NCBI RefSeq assembly: GCF_900113015.1
Contig: NZ_FONV01000004.1
Span: 496,001 to 560,000 of the forward strand
Length of the DNA: 64,000 nucleotides
Reading direction: 5' to 3'
DNA from: Actinoplanes philippinensis
GTDB taxonomy: Bacteria; Actinomycetota; Actinomycetes; Mycobacteriales; Micromonosporaceae
Under the pieces are notes generated by a model. That model had not been told where the DNA came from and did no database searches. It saw only the letters and a program-made list of their open reading frames with translations. Below, piece after piece: positions 50,529 to 64,000 of this stretch. Positions within the stretch are counted from its first letter, which is position 1. Each line of letters begins with the position of its first letter. The position numbers and the translations under genes were made by a program.

Positions 50529-51815
50529 TCAGGCGATCGGGGCCAAGCCGATGTCGACGACGGCCTCGCCGGCGTCGGTCACCTCCACCACGGCGCTCCA
50601 GCCCCGGTTGTAGTAGTCACCGGTGCTGCCGATGATGTCCGAGTCGGTGGTGTCGTCGCCGACGTCCGGCACGGTGAACTCGTACGGCGCGCCGCCCATC
50701 GGGTACGCGTTCGCCACGTAGCGGCCCGGCTTCAGCCGTACGGAGTAGGCGCCGCTCTCGTCAAGGTGGCCGCGGGGCACGTCCCAGTCCGGCTCGGTGC
50801 CCTCCAGCACGAACTCGATCTTGCCGATCCGGCCGTACGCGGTGGGCTCGTCCGCGTCCCGCCGGCCGTCGCGGTCGTTGTCCAGCCAGGCGCGGCCGCT
50901 CATCGTACCCTCGGCGTAGTAGATCGTGCCGCCGTCGGCGGCGTTGTTGCCGGTGCTCTCCTCCGGGCTGGACGTGTCGGCGGTGGCGGTGAAGGTCAGC
51001 GGCCCGTCCGGTGCGCCCGGCCCGGCGACGAGCGTGAGACTCAGCAGGTTGTACAGCTGGGACACGTCGTACGCGCTGTCGCGGGCGCACACGATCGCCG
51101 GCTCGGCGTCCGTCCCGGTGAGCGCGCAACTCCACCCGGGATATCCGGGGTCGAGCGACACCGCCCGCACGGCGGGCGGCAGCGGGACCCGCACCGTCAC
51201 GTCGTGAGCCGGGCTCCCGCCGATGTTGTCCAGCTCGATCCGGACCTCGAACCGCTCGTTCGCCTTGACCCGCTGCGCGGGGACGACGGAGACACTGTTG
51301 ACCGTGATGTCGGCGGGACGCGGCACGACATACCGGAAGGTGGTCGCACCGCTGTTGTTCCTCAGCGTGCGCTCGGGCGTGGCGGTGGACGCCGACCCGC
51401 GCATCGTGACCGTGTCCCCCACCGTCCCGGCCGGAAGCAGGACCGTCAGATTCAGGGCCTCGAACTCGCCGGGCCCGACAGTACGCCCGTTGGTGCAGGC
51501 CCACGCGGCGGCCGAGGTGTCGCAGGTCCAGCCGAACTGCTCGTTCTCCGCCGGATCCATCGTGCTGCCCGCCGGCGGGGTGAAGTGGAACGTCACCCGG
51601 GCCGCGGCTCGCGTGCCGACATTGGTGGCGACCGCCTGCACATACGCCCGTGCGCCCATGCCGCCCAGGTAGGACACCTCGGTGGACTCGGGACGCCACT
51701 CGAACTCCAGGTCCGCCCGGGCGGGGGCGGCCGCCGCGGGCGCCGCGAGGACCGCCACCGCCAGGCCGGGCAGAAACGCCGATAAGGTACGCGCGAATGT
51801 CGATGTGATGACCAT
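50529..51815 (-). CDS. Secreted DUF11/SdrD-B-like surface protein
   Basis: A 428-residue protein with a signal peptide (FARTLSAFLPGLAVAVLAAPAAAAP). It then contains two DUF11-like immunoglobulin domains (YVQAVATNVGTRAAARVTFHF and RVEIELDNIGGSPAHDVTVRV-like, each with a cysteine pair such as CDTSAAAWAC) and a C-terminal SdrD-B-like region (SGRAWLDNDRDGRRDADEPTAYG) with a calcium-binding-looking DNDRDGRRDADE loop. No sorting signal or membrane anchor is seen, so it is probably released. ATG 51815 has GGGGGAG five bases upstream. Confidence 0.85.
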   Translation of the reverse strand: MVITSTFARTLSAFLPGLAVAVLAAPAAAAPARADLEFEWRPESTEVSYLGGMGARAYVQAVATNVGTRAAARVTFHFTPPAGSTMDPAENEQFGWTCDTSAAAWACTNGRTVGPGEFEALNLTVLLPAGTVGDTVTMRGSASTATPERTLRNNSGATTFRYVVPRPADITVNSVSVVPAQRVKANERFEVRIELDNIGGSPAHDVTVRVPLPPAVRAVSLDPGYPGWSCALTGTDAEPAIVCARDSAYDVSQLYNLLSLTLVAGPGAPDGPLTFTATADTSSPEESTGNNAADGGTIYYAEGTMSGRAWLDNDRDGRRDADEPTAYGRIGKIEFVLEGTEPDWDVPRGHLDESGAYSVRLKPGRYVANAYPMGGAPYEFTVPDVGDDTTDSDIIGSTGDYYNRGWSAVVEVTDAGEAVVDIGLAPIA

Positions 51816-51987
51816 GATCTCCCCCGTTGAGATGGCCCGCCGGAACACCGGCGATCACCGCATCGTAGGCCTTCGATGTGTCCCGTCGGGGCCGACTCCG
51901 CGGCGAGTGATCATGTGCGCGCAGTCCGCCGGCCCGTGCCGCACGGACGAGCCGTTCCGGTCCGGCGTCGTCGCCGAGCCACCTCCG

Positions 51988-52745
51988 TCAACGGCTGATC
52001 CGGGCGCCGGCGAACTGTGACCAGTCCGCCAGCAGTTCCGTCACCACCGCGGCCAGGGACGGCAGATGGGTGGCCGGATAGAAGTGGCCGCCCGGCATCG
52101 CCTGGCACACGAACGGGCCGGACGTGTACCGCGACCAGGCCCACGCGTCGTCCGGAGTGACCCGGGGGTCGTGCTCCCCGGCGAGCGCCGCGATCGGGGA
52201 ACGCAGGATCACGCCGGACGCCGGCCAGGTCTCCAGGGCACGGTAGTCGTTGCGGATCACCGGTAGGGCGGACCGGACCAGCTCGGCCTGCACCGGATCG
52301 GTGGTGGGCGCGCCGTTGAGGATCTCCACCTCCGCCAGCAGGGCCGCATCCCCGAGCCGGTGCACACCGGCGCCGGCGGTACGGGACGGTGGCCGGGCCG
52401 CGGAGGCGATCAGGCCCAGCGGCGGCCGGCCGGCGCGTTCCAGCCGGGCCGCCAGCGCGAGGCCGACGGTGGCGCCCATGCTGTGGCCGAGCAGCGCCAC
52501 CGGCCGGTGCGACCACGGCAACGCCTGGTCGATGTGGCTCGCCAGGGTTCCGAGGTCGTCGACGAGCGGTTCGGCCAGCCGGTCCTGGCGGCCCGGGTAC
52601 TGCACCGCCAGCACCTCGACGCCCGGCGCCAGAGCCCGGGCCAGAGCGAAGAAGCTGGACGCCGAGCCGCCGGCGTGTGGCAGGCAGATCAGCACCGGGG
52701 CATCCGGCAAGGTAGGAGTGAACCGTCGTATCCATCGCTCGTTCG

Positions 52746-52749
<4 letters not shown>
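51988..52749 (-). CDS. Type II thioesterase of the polyketide cluster
   Basis: A 253-residue alpha/beta hydrolase: [15 protein letters not shown] at the N-terminus, nucleophile in [11 protein letters not shown], and the active-site histidine in [11 protein letters not shown]. Such external thioesterases remove wrong or stalled acyl groups from ACPs during polyketide synthesis. ATG 52749 overlaps the stop of the PKS gene (ATGA), so it belongs to the same operon. It is the only separate thioesterase here and the PKS itself ends in a reductase. Confidence 0.93.
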
Positions 52750-59048
<6,299 letters not shown>

Positions 59049-59067
59049 GTCCGGTCCCGTCTTGGCG

Positions 59068-62000
59068 TCAGCCGGCCCGGCGGCCGAGCTCGGTGTCGAT
59101 CAGGTGGAAGATCTCGTCGGCGCTGGCGCCGGAGAGGTCGGCGACCGGGGCGGGACCGGTGCCGAGCCGATCCAGGACGGCGCGCAACCGTGCCCCGGCC
59201 GATGCCAGAGCGGGGTCGTCCGGCGCCCGGCCGGTGACGGCCGCTTCGAGCCGGTCGAGCAGGTCCGGGAGGTCCGGCAGGTCCGGCAGGCCGGTCTCCG
59301 GCACTCCGGCCGGGAGCAGGGTGAGCAGGTGCCGGGCCAGCGCGGCCGGGCTCGGGTGCTCGAAGACCACGGTGGCGGCCAGCTCCAGGCCGGTGACGGC
59401 GCGGAGCCGGTCCCGCAGCTGGACGGCGGTCATCGAGTCCATCCCGGTCTCCTGGAACGGCCGGTCGGCGGGGATCGCCGTGTCACCGGGATGGCCGAGC
59501 GCCTCGGCGCAGTGCCGCAGCACCAGGTCCCGCACGGCCCGTTCCCGGTCCGCGGGGTCCAGGCCGGCCAGCGTGGCGGCGAGGGCCGGCCCCGGCAGCG
59601 GTTGCGGGGCCTCGGGCAACGGCGACGTGGTACGGACGACGCCGGCGGCCAGCCAGTAGCCGCGGTCGTGGTCGAACGCGTAGCGCGGCAGGTCGATGCG
59701 GGTGGCGCCGCTCCCGGCGAAGTAGGCGGGCCAGTCCACGGCCACGCCCCGCGACCACACCGCGCCGGCCGCGTCGAGCAGTGTCGTCACCTCGTCGCGG
59801 CCACGCCGGGCCGTCGGCACCGCGCCGTCGACCAGCGTGGCGAGCACCGCGTCCGGTCCCACTTCGAGGAACGTGCCGATGCCCTGCTGCCGCAGCGTGC
59901 GCACGGCGTCGCAGAACCGGACCGTGGCCCGGATCTGCCGGGTCCAGTAGTCCGGATCGTTCCACTCGCCGTCCACCGCGGCGCCGGTCACCGTCGACAC
60001 CGCCGGGATCGTCGCCTCGGCGTACCCGATCATCTCGGCCTGCTTGCGGAACTCCGGCTGCATCGGCTCCATCAGCGCCGAGTGGAAGGCGTGCGACACG
60101 GTGAGCCGCCGGGTACGCCGCCCGCGCGCCGCCCACCTCTCCATCACCGCCGCCACGGTCCGCTCGTCGCCGGAGATCACCACCGAGTCGTCGGCGTTGA
60201 CCGCGGCGATGTCGGCCTCGTCGCCGATCTCCGCCTCGCTCGCCTGCACCGCCGCCATCGCCCCGCCCGCCGGCAGCGCCTGCATGAGACCGCCCCGGGC
60301 GGCCACCAGCACACACGCGTCGGGCAGCGACAGCACCCCGGCCACGTGCGCGGCGACCAGTTCGCCGATCGAGTGGCCGGCGAGCGCGTCCGGGCGTACC
60401 CCCCAGGTCTCCAGAAGGCGGAACAACGCGACCTCGAACGCGAACAGGGCGGGCTGGGTCAGCCCGGTGTCGTCGAGGCCGTCGCCGCTGTCGACGGCGG
60501 CACTCAGCGATGTCGGGAGCAGACGGTCGAAGATCTGGCAGATCTCGTCGTACGCGGCACGGAAGGCGGGGAACGCGGCCCCCAGCCCGGCGCCCATCCC
60601 GGCCCGCTGCGCGCCCTGCCCGGTGAAGAGGATCGCCAGTCCCCCGGTACCGGCGGTGACCGGCAGCGCGCTGTCGAGATCGGCGCCGGTGATCACCGCG
60701 CGGACCGGGAGCGCCGCACGCGTGGCGAGGGTGTAGCCGACGTCGGCCGGGTCGGTGTCCGGATGCCCGCTCAGGTACTCCCGCAACCGCAGCACCTGAC
60801 GCCGCAGCCCCGCCTCGTCCCGAGCCGACAACACCCACGGCACCACAGGCAGAACCCGCTTCGATGTCTGCTCCGGTTCCGGGCCCTGCTCCAGAATGAC
60901 GTGCGCATTGGTGCCACTGATCCCGAACGACGACACCGCCGCCCGCCGCGCCCGGCCCTCCACCGGCCACGGCCGCGCCCGCGACAACAACCGGACACCC
61001 GAGGCATCCCAATCCACCTGCGACGACGCAACCTCACCATGCAACGACCGCGGCATCAACCCGTACCGCATCGCCTGCACCATCTTGATCACACCACCCA
61101 CACCCGCCGCAGCCTGGGCATGCCCGATGTTCGACTTCAACGACCCCAGCCACACCGGCCGGCCCGCCCGCCCATACGTGGCCTGCAACGCCCGCACCTC
61201 GATCGGATCACCCAGACGCGTACCCGTCCCATGACCCTCGACCACATCCACATCAGCCGCAGACAGACCGGCCACCGCCAGCGCCCGCCTGATCACCCGC
61301 TCCTGCGCCGGACCACTCGGCGCCGTCAACCCATTCGACGCACCGTCCTGATTCACCGCCGAACCCCGCACCACCGCCAACACCCGACGACCCGACGCCA
61401 CCGCCTCCGACAACCGCTGCACCAACACCAACCCGACACCCTCGGACCAGCCCGTGCCCCGCGCATCATCGGCATACGAACGACACCGGCCATCCACCGC
61501 CAAACCACGCTGACGCGAGAACTCCACAAACGTGTTCGGCGACGACATCACCGTCACCCCACCCGCCACCGCCAGATCACACTCACCCCGCCGCAACGCC
61601 GCCACCGCCCAGTGCAACGCCACCAACGACGACGAACACGCCGTATCCACCGTCACCGCCGGACCCTCAAGACCGAACGTGTACGCCACCCGCCCCGACA
61701 CGACGCTGCTCGCACTGCCTCCGGCGAGGTAGCCCTCCAGCTCCGGCGGCACCTCGCGGACCCGGGAGCCGTAGTCGCTGTACATGGCGCCGGTGAAGAC
61801 ACCGGTGTTCGAGCCGCGCAATGTCGCCGGATCGACGCCGGCGTCCTCGAACAGCTCCCACGTGGTCTCCAGCACGAGCCGCTGCTGCGGGTCGGTGGCC
61901 AGGGCCTCCTTCGGGGGCAGCCGGAAGAACTCGGCGTCGAACCGGTCGGCGTCGTACAGGAACCCGCCGTGCCGGGTGATCGACGTCCCGGGATGATCCG

Positions 62001-64000
62001 GATCCGGGTCGTACAGACCGGCCACGTCCCAGCCCCGGTTCACCGGGAACTCCCCGACCGCATCGACCTCCTCGGTCACCAACCGCCACAGGTCCTCCGG
62101 CGACCCCACCCCACCCGGGAAACGACACGCCATCCCCACGATCGCGATCGGCTCGTCGGTGGCCTCGACGACCGCCGGAACGACCGGGGCGGGCTCGTCG
62201 GCGCCGCCGAGGCGGGTGGTGAGGTACGCGGTGAGCCGCTCGGCCGTGGGATTGTCGAAGGCGAGAGTGGCGGGCAGGCGCAGGCCGGTCGCCTCGCCGA
62301 GCCGGTTGCGCAGCTCGACGGCGGTCAGCGAGTCGAGACCCAGCTCCTGCAGCGGGCGATCGGCGGGGATCGCTGTCGCGTCGGTGTGCCCGAGCACCGC
62401 GGCGAGGGTGGTACGGACCAGGTCGGCGACGACACGTTCCGGTGTTGCGGGAGCCGCCGCACCCGGCGTGGCGGGAGCCGCCGCTACCGATCTGGTGGGG
62501 GCCGCCGCCTGACGGCGGGGCGGGGCGAGATCCCGCAGCAGCGGCGGGATGCTCCCGGTGCCCGGCGTGGTCCGGTCCAGGCGGGTCGCCGCGTACACCG
62601 CCTCGCCGCCGGTCACCGCCCGGTCAAACAGGGCCGCTCCGGCCTCGACGGACAGCGGGCGCAGACCGAGCCGGGTCAGCCGGACGCGATCGGCGCCGGA
62701 CAGGTGGTCGGTCAGTGTGCTGCCGGCGTCCCACAGGCCCCACGCCACCGACACGGCGGGCAGCCCGGCGGCACGCCGGTGGGCGGCGAGCGCGTCGAGG
62801 AAAGTGTTGCCGGCCGCGTAGTTGGCCTGGCCGGGTGTGCCGAGCAGGCCGGCGAGGGAGGAGTAGAGCACGAACGCCGACAGGTCCCCGGTGAGCTCGT
62901 GCAGATGCCAGGCGCCGTCGACCTTCGGGCGCAGCGTCCGGTCGAGGCGGTCCGGGTCGAGGGCGGTCAGCACGCCGTCGTCGGTGACGCCGGCGGTGTG
63001 CACGACGGCGCGAACCGGGTGGGCGGCGAGGACCGCCTCCAGAGCGGCGCGGTCGGTCACGTCGCAGGCGGCGAAGGAGACCTGTGCGCCCGCTGCGGCG
63101 AGCTCGTCGCGCAACTCGGCGCCCGCGGTGGTCTCGCCGCCGCGGCTGAGCAGCAGCAGGTCCCGAGTGCCGTGCTGATGCACCAGGTGGCGGGCCAGGG
63201 CGCGGGCGAGCGTCCCGGTGCCACCGGTGATCAGCACGGTGCCCTCGTCGAACCGCGGCGGGCCGCCCGCCGCGTGGTCCGGGGTGGCCAGCATGGTCCC
63301 CTCGTCGAGGCGCGGCGGGCCGCCCGCCGGGTTTTCCGGCGTGGTCAGGCGCGGCACCAGCAGCGCGCCGTCGCGGATCGCGAGCTGGGGTTCGCCGGTC
63401 GCGACGGCCGCGGCCAGCAGGTCGGGGGTGCCCGGGCCGTCGGCGTCGACGAGGGTGATCCGGTCCGGGTGCTCGCTCTGCGCCGAACGCAGCAGGCCCC
63501 AGACGGCGGCGTGCGCCAGGGAGGGCGTCTCGCCGGGGGCGGCGGCGACCGCGTGATGTGTCAGCACGACCAGGCGGGCGCCGGTGAGGCGTTCCTCGGC
63601 GAGCCAGTCCTGGACCAGGGTGAGCACGTGCGCGGTCACGCCGCGGACGGCGGTGGGCACGTCGGTGCCGGGCGGGGCGGCGGGCACCGGCGCGACCACG
63701 ACGTCCGGCGGGCCGGCGGCCACTGTGGACAGGGTGGTCCGGTCGTCGAGGGTGATCCAACGGGCGTCCGGGCGCGGTTCGGCGGCGGTCACCGGCTGCC
63801 AGCGCAGGGACAGCAGGTCGGCGTCCGGGGCCGGGGCGCCGGAGATCGACAACGGGCGCAGGGCCACGGCGTCGGCGGCGGCGAGCGGGGCGCCCGCGCC
63901 GTCCGCGACGAGCAGGCCGTAGGTGTCCGCCCCCGCCGGGGTGAGCCGGACCCGCGCGACGGTCGTCGTGCCGGGCCGGAACCGTACGCCGGTGAAGCTG
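59068..64000 (-). CDS. Type I polyketide synthase, 3' part (DH end-KR-ACP, then KS-AT-ACP)
   Basis: The gene runs off the window at base 64000; 1643 residues are visible. Order from the window edge: end of a DH domain ([20 protein letters not shown]), KR ([15 protein letters not shown] near residue 255, TDD-type motif in [11 protein letters not shown], Ser YSSLAG and Tyr QANYAAGN; no ER between DH and KR), ACP (LGLDSLTAV near 556), KS (Cys in DTACSSS near 786), AT (GHSIGE 1208, malonyl motif HAFH 1305), ACP (MDSMTAV 1521) and a C-terminal docking helix ([18 protein letters not shown]). The second module has no reducing domains, so it adds a malonyl unit with a beta-keto group left in place. 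The docking end matches the next protein. Confidence 0.95.
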   Translation of the reverse strand, partial: SFTGVRFRPGTTTVARVRLTPAGADTYGLLVADGAGAPLAAADAVALRPLSISGAPAPDADLLSLRWQPVTAAEPRPDARWITLDDRTTLSTVAAGPPDVVVAPVPAAPPGTDVPTAVRGVTAHVLTLVQDWLAEERLTGARLVVLTHHAVAAAPGETPSLAHAAVWGLLRSAQSEHPDRITLVDADGPGTPDLLAAAVATGEPQLAIRDGALLVPRLTTPENPAGGPPRLDEGTMLATPDHAAGGPPRFDEGTVLITGGTGTLARALARHLVHQHGTRDLLLLSRGGETTAGAELRDELAAAGAQVSFAACDVTDRAALEAVLAAHPVRAVVHTAGVTDDGVLTALDPDRLDRTLRPKVDGAWHLHELTGDLSAFVLYSSLAGLLGTPGQANYAAGNTFLDALAAHRRAAGLPAVSVAWGLWDAGSTLTDHLSGADRVRLTRLGLRPLSVEAGAALFDRAVTGGEAVYAATRLDRTTPGTGSIPPLLRDLAPPRRQAAAPTRSVAAAPATPGAAAPATPERVVADLVRTTLAAVLGHTDATAIPADRPLQELGLDSLTAVELRNRLGEATGLRLPATLAFDNPTAERLTAYLTTRLGGADEPAPVVPAVVEATDEPIAIVGMACRFPGGVGSPEDLWRLVTEEVDAVGEFPVNRGWDVAGLYDPDPDHPGTSITRHGGFLYDADRFDAEFFRLPPKEALATDPQQRLVLETTWELFEDAGVDPATLRGSNTGVFTGAMYSDYGSRVREVPPELEGYLAGGSASSVVSGRVAYTFGLEGPAVTVDTACSSSLVALHWAVAALRRGECDLAVAGGVTVMSSPNTFVEFSRQRGLAVDGRCRSYADDARGTGWSEGVGLVLVQRLSEAVASGRRVLAVVRGSAVNQDGASNGLTAPSGPAQERVIRRALAVAGLSAADVDVVEGHGTGTRLGDPIEVRALQATYGRAGRPVWLGSLKSNIGHAQAAAGVGGVIKMVQAMRYGLMPRSLHGEVASSQVDWDASGVRLLSRARPWPVEGRARRAAVSSFGISGTNAHVILEQGPEPEQTSKRVLPVVPWVLSARDEAGLRRQVLRLREYLSGHPDTDPADVGYTLATRAALPVRAVITGADLDSALPVTAGTGGLAILFTGQGAQRAGMGAGLGAAFPAFRAAYDEICQIFDRLLPTSLSAAVDSGDGLDDTGLTQPALFAFEVALFRLLETWGVRPDALAGHSIGELVAAHVAGVLSLPDACVLVAARGGLMQALPAGGAMAAVQASEAEIGDEADIAAVNADDSVVISGDERTVAAVMERWAARGRRTRRLTVSHAFHSALMEPMQPEFRKQAEMIGYAEATIPAVSTVTGAAVDGEWNDPDYWTRQIRATVRFCDAVRTLRQQGIGTFLEVGPDAVLATLVDGAVPTARRGRDEVTTLLDAAGAVWSRGVAVDWPAYFAGSGATRIDLPRYAFDHDRGYWLAAGVVRTTSPLPEAPQPLPGPALAATLAGLDPADRERAVRDLVLRHCAEALGHPGDTAIPADRPFQETGMDSMTAVQLRDRLRAVTGLELAATVVFEHPSPAALARHLLTLLPAGVPETGLPDLPDLPDLLDRLEAAVTGRAPDDPALASAGARLRAVLDRLGTGPAPVADLSGASADEIFHLIDTELGRRAG
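63242..63355. repeat. 57-bp in-frame tandem duplication in the KR linker
   Basis: Bases from 63242 and from 63299 encode near-identical 19-residue units, [13 protein letters not shown] and [13 protein letters not shown], in tandem directly before the KR Rossmann strand. Both units keep the frame. It lengthens the linker between the structural and catalytic KR halves. Confidence 0.85.

Overview
This is a high-GC window (roughly 70 percent G+C, third codon positions mostly G or C) from a filamentous actinomycete. GTG and TTG starts are frequent, genes overlap by ATGA or GTGA, there is an Scr1-type HTH regulator with a nearby DUF397 protein, a receptor Ser/Thr kinase next to an FHA protein, a tRNA gene without encoded CCA, and large modular type I polyketide synthases. 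The gene set fits Micromonosporaceae (Actinoplanes-like); that placement is inference from gene families, not from a marker gene.

Bases 1-14,100 are a mosaic of single genes: a DUF4241 protein, a HEAT-like DUF6493-type protein with a small nucleotide-fold partner, a fructosamine kinase, two conserved hypotheticals, a GAF-PP2C phosphatase overlapping an acyltransferase, an MmyB-type regulator divergent from a zinc alcohol dehydrogenase, a DUF3152 membrane-anchored metalloprotease-like protein, a VOC protein and a frameshifted RibD/DHFR-like gene. Two non-coding repeat arrays lie here (43-bp units at 10,457; a 110-bp duplication at 12,639). A TetR regulator and a quinone-oxidoreductase-like gene diverge from a paired palindromic operator at 14,018-14,045. 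A tRNA-Leu(GAG) with a strong terminator follows.

Bases 15,100-23,050 carry a secreted M14 carboxypeptidase, a DHA2 drug exporter, a secreted cyclophilin, a receptor kinase plus FHA protein operon, a secreted DUF6355 peptide and a fragment of a flavin monooxygenase. Bases 23,054-31,371 are a tight minus-strand operon (APC permease, two DUF1989 proteins, biotin-dependent urea/guanidine carboxylase, allophanate hydrolase and a 40-residue membrane peptide) with a divergent TetR regulator. The DUF1989 pair suggests guanidine, not only urea, as the nitrogen source.

Bases 32,200-51,815 hold a hydrolase/TetR pair, a membrane-anchored multicopper oxidase with a small membrane protein and an AhpD-like protein, a NarL-type two-component system, an SDR with an altered catalytic motif, a 14-repeat secreted RCC1 protein, an acyltransferase-3 membrane protein, a GGDEF protein with a repeat-rich tail, the Scr1/DUF397 pair in convergent orientation, a YtrA-like GntR-ABC exporter operon and a secreted DUF11/SdrD-like protein.

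Bases 51,988-64,000 (minus strand) are the end of a type I polyketide gene cluster that continues outside the window: the 3' part of one PKS (DH end-KR-ACP, then KS-AT-ACP), a final PKS module (KS-AT-degenerate DH-KR-ACP) ending in a thioester reductase instead of a thioesterase, and a type II editing thioesterase. The docking ends match, so the chain is expected to pass from one protein to the next and leave as an aldehyde or alcohol.
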